Shown here piece after piece: positions 1 to 6,409 of a stretch of DNA of 33,182 nt. The DNA is from Micromonospora sp. CPCC 205371. GTDB taxonomy: Bacteria; Actinomycetota; Actinomycetes; Mycobacteriales; Micromonosporaceae. Position 1 is the stretch's first letter. Every line of letters starts with the position of its first letter. The stretch covers positions 19,630 through 52,811 of the forward strand of contig NZ_JAIBNX010000021.1 of NCBI RefSeq assembly GCF_026130045.1. The letters are read 5' to 3'. The translations under genes and the position numbers were made by a program. The notes under the pieces were generated by a model. It was given only the letters and a program-made list of their open reading frames with translations, did not search any database and was not told where the DNA came from.

Positions 1-1098
1 GGGCGGCCCCGCCCAAGCCGGGCCCCCGCCGCCTGTGGGCCCAGGACAGCCCCCGACGCGGCGGCCGACAGTGCCGCGGTCGACGAGTCGACCGCGAAGG
101 TCGGCGCGCTGCTCGCGGCGAAAGCGGGCGAGGTCGGCGCGCTGGCCCGCGCGTTCGCCGCCGTGCACAAGCAGGCGGTGCGGCTCGCCGCCGACGAGGC
201 GCTCACCCGGATGGAGAGCGAGGCGACGCTGGCCGCCCTCTCGCGGCGCGGGCAGGCCCTGATCGAGCGGCAGCTCCGGCTGATCGAGGAGTTCGTGCGG
301 CTGGAGACCGACCGGGCCGCGCGCGGCCGGCTGCTCGCACTCGACCGGCTGGCCAGCCGGATGCGCCGCAATGAGGAAAACCTGATGGTGCTCGCCGGTG
401 GCGACGCCGGCCGCCGCCCGACCGAGGCGGTGCCGCTGCGCGAGGTGGTCCGCACCGCCGCGGCTGAGCTCGACGACCCCGATCGGGTGAAGGTGGTGGC
501 CACGCCTCTCGTGGCGATCGCCGCCGACGCGGTCGCCGACGTGATCCACGTGCTCGCCGAGCTGCTGGAAAACGCGGCCAACTTCTCGCACCCGGCCAAC
601 CACGTGCGCGTCGACACCCACCAGGGCGTCGACCAGGTGACCCTGACGATCTTCGACGAGGGCATCGGGATGGCGGCCACCAAGCTCGCCGAGGCCAACC
701 GCCGGCTCGCCGAGCCGTCCGCCCTGACCAGCACGCTGGTCGGCACGATGGGCCTGCTGGTCATCGGGCGGCTGGCCCGCCGGCACGGCATCACCGTCAA
801 GCTGTCCAGCGTGCCCGACGGCGGCACGGCTGCGTTCGTGGTGCTGCCGCAATCGGTGCTCGCGCCGTTGCCCACGCTCGACCGGGTGCGCCGCGGGCGG
901 TACGAGCCGCACGCGCTTCCCGCCGTCCCGGCTCCGATGTCGCTTCCCGCGGTTCCCGAGCCGGCTGGCCGCGGTCGCCGTCCGGCCGCACTCCCGGCTG
1001 CCCGGCCGGCCGCCCTGCCCAGCGGCCCCGTGGCCGGCGCGCGTCCCGCACCGGTCGTGCCACAGGTTCCCGAACAGCGGCCCCGGCGGCTGCGCTGA
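1..1098 (+). CDS. Sensor histidine kinase, C-terminal part (5'-truncated)
   Basis: The frame is open from the first base and ends at TGA 1096-1098, so the start lies outside the window; the first internal ATG is at 163. What remains resembles the cytoplasmic half of actinobacterial nitrate/nitrite-sensor-type histidine kinases. A long helical segment with the family-typical ALSRRGQALIERQLRLIEE (about 238-294) and SRMRRNEENLMVLAGG precedes a GHKL ATPase domain with N-box ENAANFSHP (about 568-594), G1 box DEGIGM (about 655-672) and G2-like GTMGLLVIGRLARRHG. The C-terminal 90 residues are a proline/alanine-rich tail. In this family such kinases usually precede roadblock/MglB, DUF742 and small GTPase genes; none follows here, the next gene being an unrelated lipoprotein. 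The first 60 or so bases translate to residues that do not look like family sequence and may be contig-end noise. Confidence 0.85.
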   Translation, partial: GRPRPSRAPAACGPRTAPDAAADSAAVDESTAKVGALLAAKAGEVGALARAFAAVHKQAVRLAADEALTRMESEATLAALSRRGQALIERQLRLIEEFVRLETDRAARGRLLALDRLASRMRRNEENLMVLAGGDAGRRPTEAVPLREVVRTAAAELDDPDRVKVVATPLVAIAADAVADVIHVLAELLENAANFSHPANHVRVDTHQGVDQVTLTIFDEGIGMAATKLAEANRRLAEPSALTSTLVGTMGLLVIGRLARRHGITVKLSSVPDGGTAAFVVLPQSVLAPLPTLDRVRRGRYEPHALPAVPAPMSLPAVPEPAGRGRRPAALPAARPAALPSGPVAGARPAPVVPQVPEQRPRRLR

Positions 1099-1113
1099 CC
1101 GTACCCTGCCTGG

Positions 1114-2142
1114 GTGCGTTTCCTGGCTTATGCCCTTTTCGTCGTTCTGCTCGCCGCTTGCGCGCCACCACCCGCTTCACCCGATTGGGTGGCAGTGCCG
1201 CCGTCCGCCACTCCTACCGTGGCGCCGCCGCCGGGCGAGATCACTCTCGCCTTCGCGGGCGACGTCCACTTCGCCGGCCGCACCGGGCGACTCCTGGACA
1301 ATCCGGAGACCGCCTTCGGGGAGATCGCGACCACGCTCGCCGAAGCCGACGTAACGATGATCAACCTGGAGACCGCCGTCACCACGCGTGGCACGCCGGA
1401 GCCGAAGCAGTTCTTGTTCAGGGCCCCACAGAGCGCGTACGCGGCCGTTAAAGCCGCGGGTGTAGACGTGGTATCTCTGGCGAACAACCACGCCCTGGAC
1501 TACGGCCAGCAAGGCCTGGCGGATACCGTCGAGGCGGCCCGCACGGCCGGTGTACCAACCGTCGGAGCGGGCGCGGACGCCGCGGCCGCCAACGCCGCCT
1601 GGACCACGACGGTGCGCGGCACGACGATCGCGTTTCTGGGATTCAGCCAGGTTCACGAGCTGTGGCGGCGCTGGCGCGCGACCGACAGCCGACCCGGCAT
1701 CGCGATGGCACACGACCGCGACCGCGCCGTCGCCGCAGTACGCGCCGCCCGTCAGATCGCCGACACGGTGGTCGTGTACGTGCACTGGGGGCGCGAGGGA
1801 GAAGAATGCCCAACGGATGAAATGCGCGGTTTCGCGGCGGCGCTGGCGGGCGCGGGAGCGGACATCGTGGTCGGGACCCACGCACACCTCCTGCTCGGTG
1901 AGGCGTGGTTGGGACAGACATACGTGCAGTACGGGTTGGGAAACTTTCTCTGGTGGCGCGACGACGCGTTCAGCAACGACACCGGTGTGCTGCGTGTGAC
2001 GCTGCGCGGCGGCCGCGTGGCCGGTACCGAACTGGTGCCGGCGGTCATCTCTCGCCAAACCGGGCAGCCCCGCGTGGCCACGGGGCCGGCCCGCACCCGG
2101 GTTTTGGCCGCCTATGCCGCCCTCGCTGAGTGCGCTGCGTGA
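1114..2142 (+). CDS. CapA-family lipoprotein (poly-gamma-glutamate capsule protein-like)
   Basis: A 342-residue protein read from GTG 1114, 15 bases after the kinase stop. The N-terminus is a lipoprotein signal (hydrophobic stretch ending LLAAC, Cys16), followed by a proline-rich linker, so it is expected to be anchored on the outer face of the membrane. The rest is a CapA-type metallophosphatase-like fold: GDVHF (about 50-54), NLETA (85-89), SLANNHALDYG (122-132), VHWGREGE and GTHAHL, ending with the family-typical YGLGNFLW. CapA of Bacillus takes part in poly-gamma-glutamate export, but actinobacterial homologues are mostly uncharacterised, and no capB or capC lies nearby. The substrate is therefore unknown. 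Family assignment is firm; the role is not. Confidence 0.88.
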   Translation: MRFLAYALFVVLLAACAPPPASPDWVAVPPSATPTVAPPPGEITLAFAGDVHFAGRTGRLLDNPETAFGEIATTLAEADVTMINLETAVTTRGTPEPKQFLFRAPQSAYAAVKAAGVDVVSLANNHALDYGQQGLADTVEAARTAGVPTVGAGADAAAANAAWTTTVRGTTIAFLGFSQVHELWRRWRATDSRPGIAMAHDRDRAVAAVRAARQIADTVVVYVHWGREGEECPTDEMRGFAAALAGAGADIVVGTHAHLLLGEAWLGQTYVQYGLGNFLWWRDDAFSNDTGVLRVTLRGGRVAGTELVPAVISRQTGQPRVATGPARTRVLAAYAALAECAA

Positions 2143-2184
2143 GTTGCCCTTTTTGTCGGCACGACGCGCCGGAGGGGAACCGAG

Positions 2185-2214
2185 TTGGCAGTTGCTTCGG
2201 GACTGGGCTAAAGT
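2185..2214 (+). promoter_or_regulatory. Promoter of the tRNA cluster
   Basis: TTGGCA (2185-2190) and TAAAGT (2209-2214) are separated by 18 bases, a good housekeeping-sigma match. The predicted start near 2221 lies about 28 bases before tRNA-Gly, and no other promoter-like pair was seen between the three tRNAs, which suggests one transcript. Confidence 0.6.
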
Positions 2215-2248
2215 TCTCATCCGTCGCCCGAAACAGTCGGATGACAGT

Positions 2249-2321
2249 GCGGACGTAGCGCAGTTGGTAGCGCATCACCTTGCCAAGGTGAGGGTCGCGG
2301 GTTCGAGTCCCGTCGTCCGCT
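2249..2321 (+). tRNA. tRNA-Gly(GCC)
   Basis: A complete cloverleaf: acceptor stem GCGGACG/CGTCCGC, anticodon loop TTGCCAA with GCC at 2282-2284, T-loop TTCGAGT on stem GCGGG/CCCGT, discriminator T. The CCA end is not encoded. Confidence 0.97.
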
Positions 2322-2357
2322 CGGAGTGAGGCCGCGACAAACGTCGGGGGTCACCTC

Positions 2358-2428
2358 GGTGGAGTGGCCGAGAGGCGAGGCAACGGCCTGCAAAGCCGTG
2401 TACACGGGTTCAAATCCCGTCTCCACCT
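2358..2428 (+). tRNA. tRNA-Cys(GCA)
   Basis: Acceptor stem GGTGGAG/CTCCACC, anticodon stem ACGGC/GCCGT with loop CTGCAAA (GCA at 2390-2392), T-loop TTCAAAT. CCA is not encoded. It lies 36 bases after tRNA-Gly. Confidence 0.97.
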
Positions 2429-2441
2429 CGGCACCACGCTC

Positions 2442-2516
2442 GGGCGATTGGCGCAGTGGGAGCGCGCTTCCTTGACACGGAAGAGGTCACTGGTTCAAAC
2501 CCAGTATCGCCCACCA
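2442..2516 (+). tRNA. tRNA-Val(GAC)
   Basis: Acceptor stem GGGCGAT/ATCGCCC, anticodon stem CTTCC/GGAAG with loop TTGACAC (GAC at 2474-2476), T-loop TTCAAAC. Unlike its two neighbours, the 3' CCA is encoded (2514-2516). The Gly-Cys-Val order is common in actinobacterial genomes. Confidence 0.97.
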
Positions 2517-2529
2517 TCAACAACAGCTC

Positions 2530-2560
2530 AGGCCCGCGTCGACACACCCGACGTGGGCCT
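2530..2560 (+). terminator. Hairpin terminator after the tRNA cluster
   Basis: A 12-bp stem (2530-2541 with 2549-2560, one G-U wobble) closes a 7-base loop just after tRNA-Val. It is followed by a pyrimidine-rich stretch (CCTGCTTCCCC) rather than a clean U-tract, as is usual in very GC-rich genomes. Confidence 0.6.
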
Positions 2561-2620
2561 CCTGCTTCCCCGCACTCTCCGCGCCACGCTCTCCGCGCCG
2601 CAGGAGCGCTCCCTCCCGCC

Positions 2621-2677
2621 GATCAAGGGCGAACGCACGTGGTTGGATCTCACTTCCGCGTGCATTCGCCCTTGATC
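2621..2677 (+). repeat. 57-bp palindromic repeat, family I, copy A
   Basis: Two 22-base arms (2621-2642 and 2656-2677; 20 of 22 positions complementary) flank a 13-base loop. The ends read GATCAAGGGCG inward on both strands. A second copy in opposite orientation lies at 17874-17930, with the same arm and loop lengths and about 51 of 57 bases identical. REP-like, or a non-autonomous mobile palindrome. Confidence 0.8.
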
Positions 2678-2682
2678 CATGC

Positions 2683-2715
2683 AAACGGCCTTGATCGACG
2701 CGCAGAAGGCCGTTT
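2683..2715. repeat. Perfect 10-bp-stem hairpin
   Basis: AAACGGCCTT (2683-2692) and AAGGCCGTTT (2706-2715) are perfect complements around a 13-base loop, 5 bases after the family I repeat. The left arm runs into TTGATC, the same end word as the neighbouring repeat. No U-tract follows, so a terminator role is not evident. Confidence 0.6.
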
Positions 2716-2839
2716 CCCGGGCGTGCCGACCCTTGCTAGCGCACGCGACCTGAACCGCCGGCAGAAGGACGGGGAAACCGTCGGTCGGCGCCCTCGGCAG
2801 CGGTGAATGTCGATCGACGAACGGGCATGACAGGTACAG

Positions 2840-2853
2840 TCTATATATGTAGA
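2840..2853 (+). promoter_or_regulatory. Possible PadR operator and promoter
   Basis: TCTATATATGTAGA is a near-palindrome (12 of 14 positions) in an unusually AT-rich patch 8 bases before the PadR ATG. PadR proteins often repress their own operon through AT-rich dyads. TGACAG (2828-2833) and TAGAGT (2850-2855), 16 bases apart, could be -35/-10 boxes overlapping it. That would place the transcript start at about the ATG, giving a leaderless mRNA, consistent with the lack of a ribosome binding site. Inference. Confidence 0.45.
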
Positions 2854-2861
2854 GTTTACTC

Positions 2862-3185
2862 ATGCCTCGAACTCCCAACTCATCGCCGCAAACGCTGAGC
2901 GTGCTGGCGGCCCTGCTAGCGGAGCCGTCGCGCTGGCGACACGGTTACGAGCTCTCCAAGGAGACAGGGCTCGCGAGTGGCTCTCTCTATCCGATCCTGA
3001 TGCGGCTGACGCAGCAAGGCATGCTCGAAGCCGAGTGGCAGTCTCCTGTGGCCCCGGGGCGACCGGCGCGCCATGCCTACCGGCTCACGTCAGGAGGCGT
3101 CGCCTTGGCACGGACCCGGTTGGCGGAACGTGATAGGCACAGCGCGCCGGCGCAGGCGAGGCCCGCGATGAGGGTGGCGTGGTGA
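2862..3185 (+). CDS. PadR-family transcriptional regulator
   Basis: A 107-residue protein from ATG 2862. It is essentially a single PadR winged helix: SVLAALLAEPSRWRHGYEL, then the recognition-helix region GLASGSLYPILMRLTQQGMLEAEW, then a wing (GRPARHAYRLTSGG), ending in a short helix and a basic tail. It lacks the long C-terminal coiled-coil of larger PadR proteins, as do many small family members that act as dimers. No ribosome binding site precedes the start. Its stop overlaps the GTG start of the next gene, so the two are translationally coupled. PadR regulators commonly sit directly upstream of the membrane protein they control, so the signal-peptidase-like gene is the likely target. Confidence 0.9.
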   Translation: MPRTPNSSPQTLSVLAALLAEPSRWRHGYELSKETGLASGSLYPILMRLTQQGMLEAEWQSPVAPGRPARHAYRLTSGGVALARTRLAERDRHSAPAQARPAMRVAW

Positions 3186-3913
3186 CCGCCTCCGAGACGC
3201 CGACCAGCGTCTCGGGAAGCGTGGTCCGACGGTGTGCGCGCGCGATCCTGACCAGAGCCGTCCGGCGCGGCGCTGCCCGAGGCGGCGTCTGGGGAGAAGC
3301 GGTGCTAGCCGAGATGGAGGAGGCGCGCACAGACGTGGAAGCCATCCGCTGGGCGGCTGGCGGCCTGTGGGTGTCCTGGCGGGAGCGCACGGGCCGGGTC
3401 GGCATCGTCGCGGCGGTGTTCGGCTGGCTCTTCGGTGGTGGCTGGATCAGAAGGTTGGCCGTCGTCGCGGTTCTGCTGGTCGGCCTTGCTCTCCTGATCC
3501 ACCAGTTCGTCCTGACGGTCGTCTACGTGCCTTCCGTGACGATGGAGCCGGGCGTCCGGGCCGGCGATCGGGTGTTGGTCGACAGGGTCGGCTTTCGGCT
3601 GACGGGCCTGGACGTGGGGGACACCATCGTCGTGTCACCGATGGGCTCCGGATACACGCTGCGGGTGGTGGGCCTTCCCGGTGATGAGCTCGCGTGCCGC
3701 GACGGAAAGCTGTTCCGCAACGGCAGTCCGGCCAACGAGCCATATCTGGCGGCGGACACCACCACCGAGTGCCAGGCGGTGGCGGTTCCCGACGGCCACG
3801 TCTACCTCTTGGGGGACAACCGGGCGAGCGCCCGTGACTCCCGGGTCGACGGTCCGATGGCGGAGGACAAGGTGGCCGGCCGCGTCGTCACCAGGGTCTC
3901 GGCGGCAGACTAA
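3182..3913 (+). CDS. Signal-peptidase-fold (S26) membrane protein lacking the catalytic dyad
   Basis: GTG 3182 overlaps the PadR stop (GTGA) with GAGGG a few bases upstream; GTG 3179 is one codon earlier and residue numbers here count from it (244 residues). About 70 polar residues of unknown function precede a hydrophobic region with a membrane segment (about 92-113), followed by an S26 signal peptidase domain. Box B reads VPSVTMEP where active enzymes have PSxSM, so the nucleophile serine is Thr121 (ACG). Box D reads TLRVVGLPGD where enzymes have KR before the GLPGD, so the general-base lysine is Leu161 (CTG). Box E (LLGDNRASARDSR) is kept but its internal serine is displaced. The fold is clear, but normal Ser/Lys or Ser/His peptidase chemistry is not supported. 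A binding, regulatory or atypical threonine enzyme role is possible. PadR coupling suggests a conditional membrane function. Confidence 0.85.
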   Translation: MTASETPTSVSGSVVRRCARAILTRAVRRGAARGGVWGEAVLAEMEEARTDVEAIRWAAGGLWVSWRERTGRVGIVAAVFGWLFGGGWIRRLAVVAVLLVGLALLIHQFVLTVVYVPSVTMEPGVRAGDRVLVDRVGFRLTGLDVGDTIVVSPMGSGYTLRVVGLPGDELACRDGKLFRNGSPANEPYLAADTTTECQAVAVPDGHVYLLGDNRASARDSRVDGPMAEDKVAGRVVTRVSAAD

Positions 3914-3955
3914 CGACCTCGGGAAGACGGGCCCAATGACGATGACGAAGGCGCT

Positions 3956-4138
3956 TCAGCAGCAGCTTGCCGTTGGGTTGTCGTCGCGCCGGTCGCAGCG
4001 CTGGCGTTCGAAGTCTCGCCGGGACAGCACCGGCTCCTCCGGGTGGAGGCGCCGGTACCGCTCGACGTAATGGTCGTACTCGGCCCCGCCGGTCAGCTCT
4101 CGCAAGTACCAGCGGATGGCGGCGAGCACTCGCCTCAT
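3956..4138 (-). CDS. ybdD: YbdD/YjiX-family small protein, CstA partner
   Basis: A 60-residue protein whose ATG (4138-4136) overlaps the cstA stop as ATGA. It matches the YbdD/YjiX family (putative selenoprotein family, formerly DUF466): RWYLRELTGGAEYDHYVERY, then RRLHPEEPVLSRRDFERQR, and a terminal Cys-Cys. Members are nearly always encoded directly after CstA- or BtsT-type pyruvate/peptide transporters and are needed with them in Escherichia coli, where the exact function remains unclear. The tail before the CC is more polar than the usual glycine-rich RCC ending. Easy to miss because a much longer spurious frame covers it. Its stop is 42 bases from the convergent signal-peptidase-like gene, with no clear terminator between. 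Confidence 0.88.
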   Translation of the reverse strand: MRRVLAAIRWYLRELTGGAEYDHYVERYRRLHPEEPVLSRRDFERQRCDRRDDNPTASCC

Positions 4139-6261
4139 GTGCCCGTCCCGACGAGTTCCCGCTTCTCCTCGGCGGTGGCGAACAGGCCGGACGGGGCGAC
4201 GATCTTCGACTCCACGAAGGGTTCCTCGGTCGTGGGCAGCGGCTCCCGGGATCGGATCGCCTTCCAGCACACCCACAACGCGTTGGCGATGACGAGTATG
4301 ACGAGGATCGCGAAGAGCGCCGACAGCACACCGTCCACGGTGGAGTTGGTGACGACGGCTCGCATGTCGTCGAGGCTCTTGGCAGGTGCCAGTACCTCGC
4401 CGCGGTCGAGGGCGTCGGCGTACCGGTCGCGCTGTGCGAAGAAGCCGATCGCCGGGTTTTCGGAGAACACCTTCTGCCAGCTCGCGGTCAGCGTGACGGC
4501 GGCGTCCCACGCGAGCGGCACGCCGGTGACCCAGGCCCACTTGAGGCGGCCGCTCTTGACCAGGATCGTCGTGGCGACCGCCAAGGCGACCGCGGCGAGG
4601 AGCTGGTTGGCGATACCGAAGAGCGGGAAGAGCTGGTTGATGCCGCCGAGCGGGTTGGTCACGCCGGTGTAGAGGAAGTAGCCCCAGGCGAGCACGACGA
4701 CGGCACTGGTGGCCCACAGTCCCGGCTTCCAGCTGACCCGGCCGATCGGCTTCCAGATGTTGCCGAGCGTGTCCTGCAGCATGAATCGCCCGACGCGGGT
4801 GCCGGCGTCCACTGTGGTCAGGATGAAGAGCGCCTCGAACATGATGGCGAAGTGGTACCAGAATGCCTTCAGGGAGGCGCCGCCGAGTACAGAGGCGAAG
4901 ATCTCGGACATGCCCACGGCGAGTGTGGGCGCGCCGCCCGTGCGCGCGACCAGCGTCTGCTCTTCGACCGCCGCGGCGGCGGCGCTCAGCTCCTGGGGTG
5001 AGATGGTGAAGCCCAGGTTGGCGACGGCGGCCGACGCGCTCTCCACTGTAGAGCCGACGACGCCGGCCGGGGAGTTCATCGCGAAGTACAGGCCCGGTTC
5101 GAGGGCGCAGGCCGCGATGAGCGCCATGACGGCGACGAAGGACTCCATCAGCATGGCGCCGTAGCCGACGAGCCGCACCTGCGACTCCTTCTGGATCATC
5201 TTGGGTGTCGTGCCGGAGGCGATCAGGGCGTGGAACCCGGACAGCGCGCCGCAGGCGATGATGATGAACACGAACGGGAAGAGCTCGCCGGAGAAGACCG
5301 GGCCGGTGCCGGTGCTAGCGAACTTCGTGACCGCCTCGGTCTGTAGCGCGGGGGCGGCGATGAGCACGCCGATGGCGAGCAGGCCGATGGTGCCTACCTT
5401 CATGAACGTCGACAGGTAGTCACGGGGCGCCAGGAGCATCCAGACCGGCAGCACCGAGGCGAAGAAGCCGTACACGACCAGGCAGATCGCGAGCGTCTCG
5501 GGGCTGAGCGTAAACGTGTCGGCGAGACTGGACTCCTGCACCCAGCCGCCGGCGGCGATCGCGAGCAGCAGCAGGCCGACGCCGATGACGGTGGTCTCGA
5601 TGACCCGGCCGGGTCGCAGTATCCGCAGGTAGAAGCCCATGAAGAGGGCGATCGGGATGGTCATCGCGATCGAGAAGGTGCCCCACGGCGACTTGGCCAG
5701 GGCGTTGACGACCACGAGCGCCAGCACCGCCAGCAGGATGATCATGATGGAGAAGACGGCCACGAGCGCGGCGATGCCGCCGACCGCGCCGATCTCGTCC
5801 CGCGCCATCTGCCCCAGGCTCTTGCCGTTGCGGCGCATCGAGAAGAACAGGATCACCATGTCCTGCACCGCGCCGGCGAAGATCACGCCGAAGACGATCC
5901 ACATCGTGCCGGGCAGGTACCCCATCTGCGCGGCGAGCACGGGGCCGACCAGCGGGCCGGCGCCGGCGATCGCGGCGAAGTGGTGCCCGACCAGGATGCG
6001 GCGGTCGGTCGGCTGGTAGTCGATGCCGTTGTCGAGCCGCTCGCCGGGTGTGGCCCGTCGGTCGTCGACCCTCAGCACCTTGTTGGCGATGAAGCGGGCG
6101 TAGAACCGGTACGCGATCACGTAGGACGCGATGGCGGCGACGACCAGCCAGACCGCGGAGATCTCCTCGCCGCGGGAGAGGGCGAGGACGCCCCAGGCGA
6201 TGGCACCGGCGATTGCCACAGTGGACCAGATGATTACGGAGCGTAGTTTCGATCGGGACAC
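4135..6261 (-). CDS. cstA: Carbon starvation protein CstA (pyruvate/peptide transporter)
   Basis: A 708-residue polytopic membrane protein. The GTG start at 6261 is supported by AGGAGG four bases upstream. The family signature is present: GHHFAAIAGAGPLVGPVLAA, then GYLPGTMWIVFGVIFAGAVQDM, and later SGFHALIASGTTPKMI. Hydrophobic segments throughout are consistent with the 15 or more helices of the family. In E. coli CstA takes up pyruvate (and was first linked to peptides) under carbon limitation. The gene is coupled to ybdD by an ATGA overlap and is divergent from a sodium:solute symporter across about 148 bases, so both may share a control region. No obvious CRP-like site was found there. 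Confidence 0.93.
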   Translation of the reverse strand: MSRSKLRSVIIWSTVAIAGAIAWGVLALSRGEEISAVWLVVAAIASYVIAYRFYARFIANKVLRVDDRRATPGERLDNGIDYQPTDRRILVGHHFAAIAGAGPLVGPVLAAQMGYLPGTMWIVFGVIFAGAVQDMVILFFSMRRNGKSLGQMARDEIGAVGGIAALVAVFSIMIILLAVLALVVVNALAKSPWGTFSIAMTIPIALFMGFYLRILRPGRVIETTVIGVGLLLLAIAAGGWVQESSLADTFTLSPETLAICLVVYGFFASVLPVWMLLAPRDYLSTFMKVGTIGLLAIGVLIAAPALQTEAVTKFASTGTGPVFSGELFPFVFIIIACGALSGFHALIASGTTPKMIQKESQVRLVGYGAMLMESFVAVMALIAACALEPGLYFAMNSPAGVVGSTVESASAAVANLGFTISPQELSAAAAAVEEQTLVARTGGAPTLAVGMSEIFASVLGGASLKAFWYHFAIMFEALFILTTVDAGTRVGRFMLQDTLGNIWKPIGRVSWKPGLWATSAVVVLAWGYFLYTGVTNPLGGINQLFPLFGIANQLLAAVALAVATTILVKSGRLKWAWVTGVPLAWDAAVTLTASWQKVFSENPAIGFFAQRDRYADALDRGEVLAPAKSLDDMRAVVTNSTVDGVLSALFAILVILVIANALWVCWKAIRSREPLPTTEEPFVESKIVAPSGLFATAEEKRELVGTGT

Positions 6262-6409
6262 GGGGCCTCCTGAGGGTCAGCGGCGCGTTACATGGCAGAG
6301 TTGCCGGACCCGTGGATCTGGTTTACCGGAGATTTCGCCGCTGTTTCGTGTCAACCAGATGCCACCCGTGCGCAACATCGACGTGAAGTCCCCCGACCGG
6401 GTGGTGATC

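Larger units (their letters stand above)
2517..2861. other. Intergenic stretch between tRNAs and PadR gene
   Basis: About 345 bases without a convincing gene. In order it holds the terminator hairpin (2530-2560), an imperfect short direct repeat of CTCTCCGCGCC (about 2575-2600), a 57-bp palindromic repeat (2621-2677), a separate 10-bp-stem hairpin (2683-2715), and the PadR promoter/operator region. Weak open frames crossing it have no start signals or recognisable product. Confidence 0.7.

Noticed and set aside
2249-2516. tRNA cluster as an integration site of a mobile element
   Set aside because: No integrase, no duplicated tRNA 3' end and no phage or conjugation gene nearby.
2621-2677. CRISPR repeat
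   Set aside because: Only two distant copies, no spacer array and no cas genes; the element is a long palindrome.
2364-2806. Open frames running across tRNA-Cys, tRNA-Val and the following gap
   Set aside because: They read through tRNA genes and palindromic repeats and have no recognisable product.
6131-6409. N-terminal extension of the symporter
   Set aside because: It would overlap the cstA start region and adds a non-membrane, unconserved segment.
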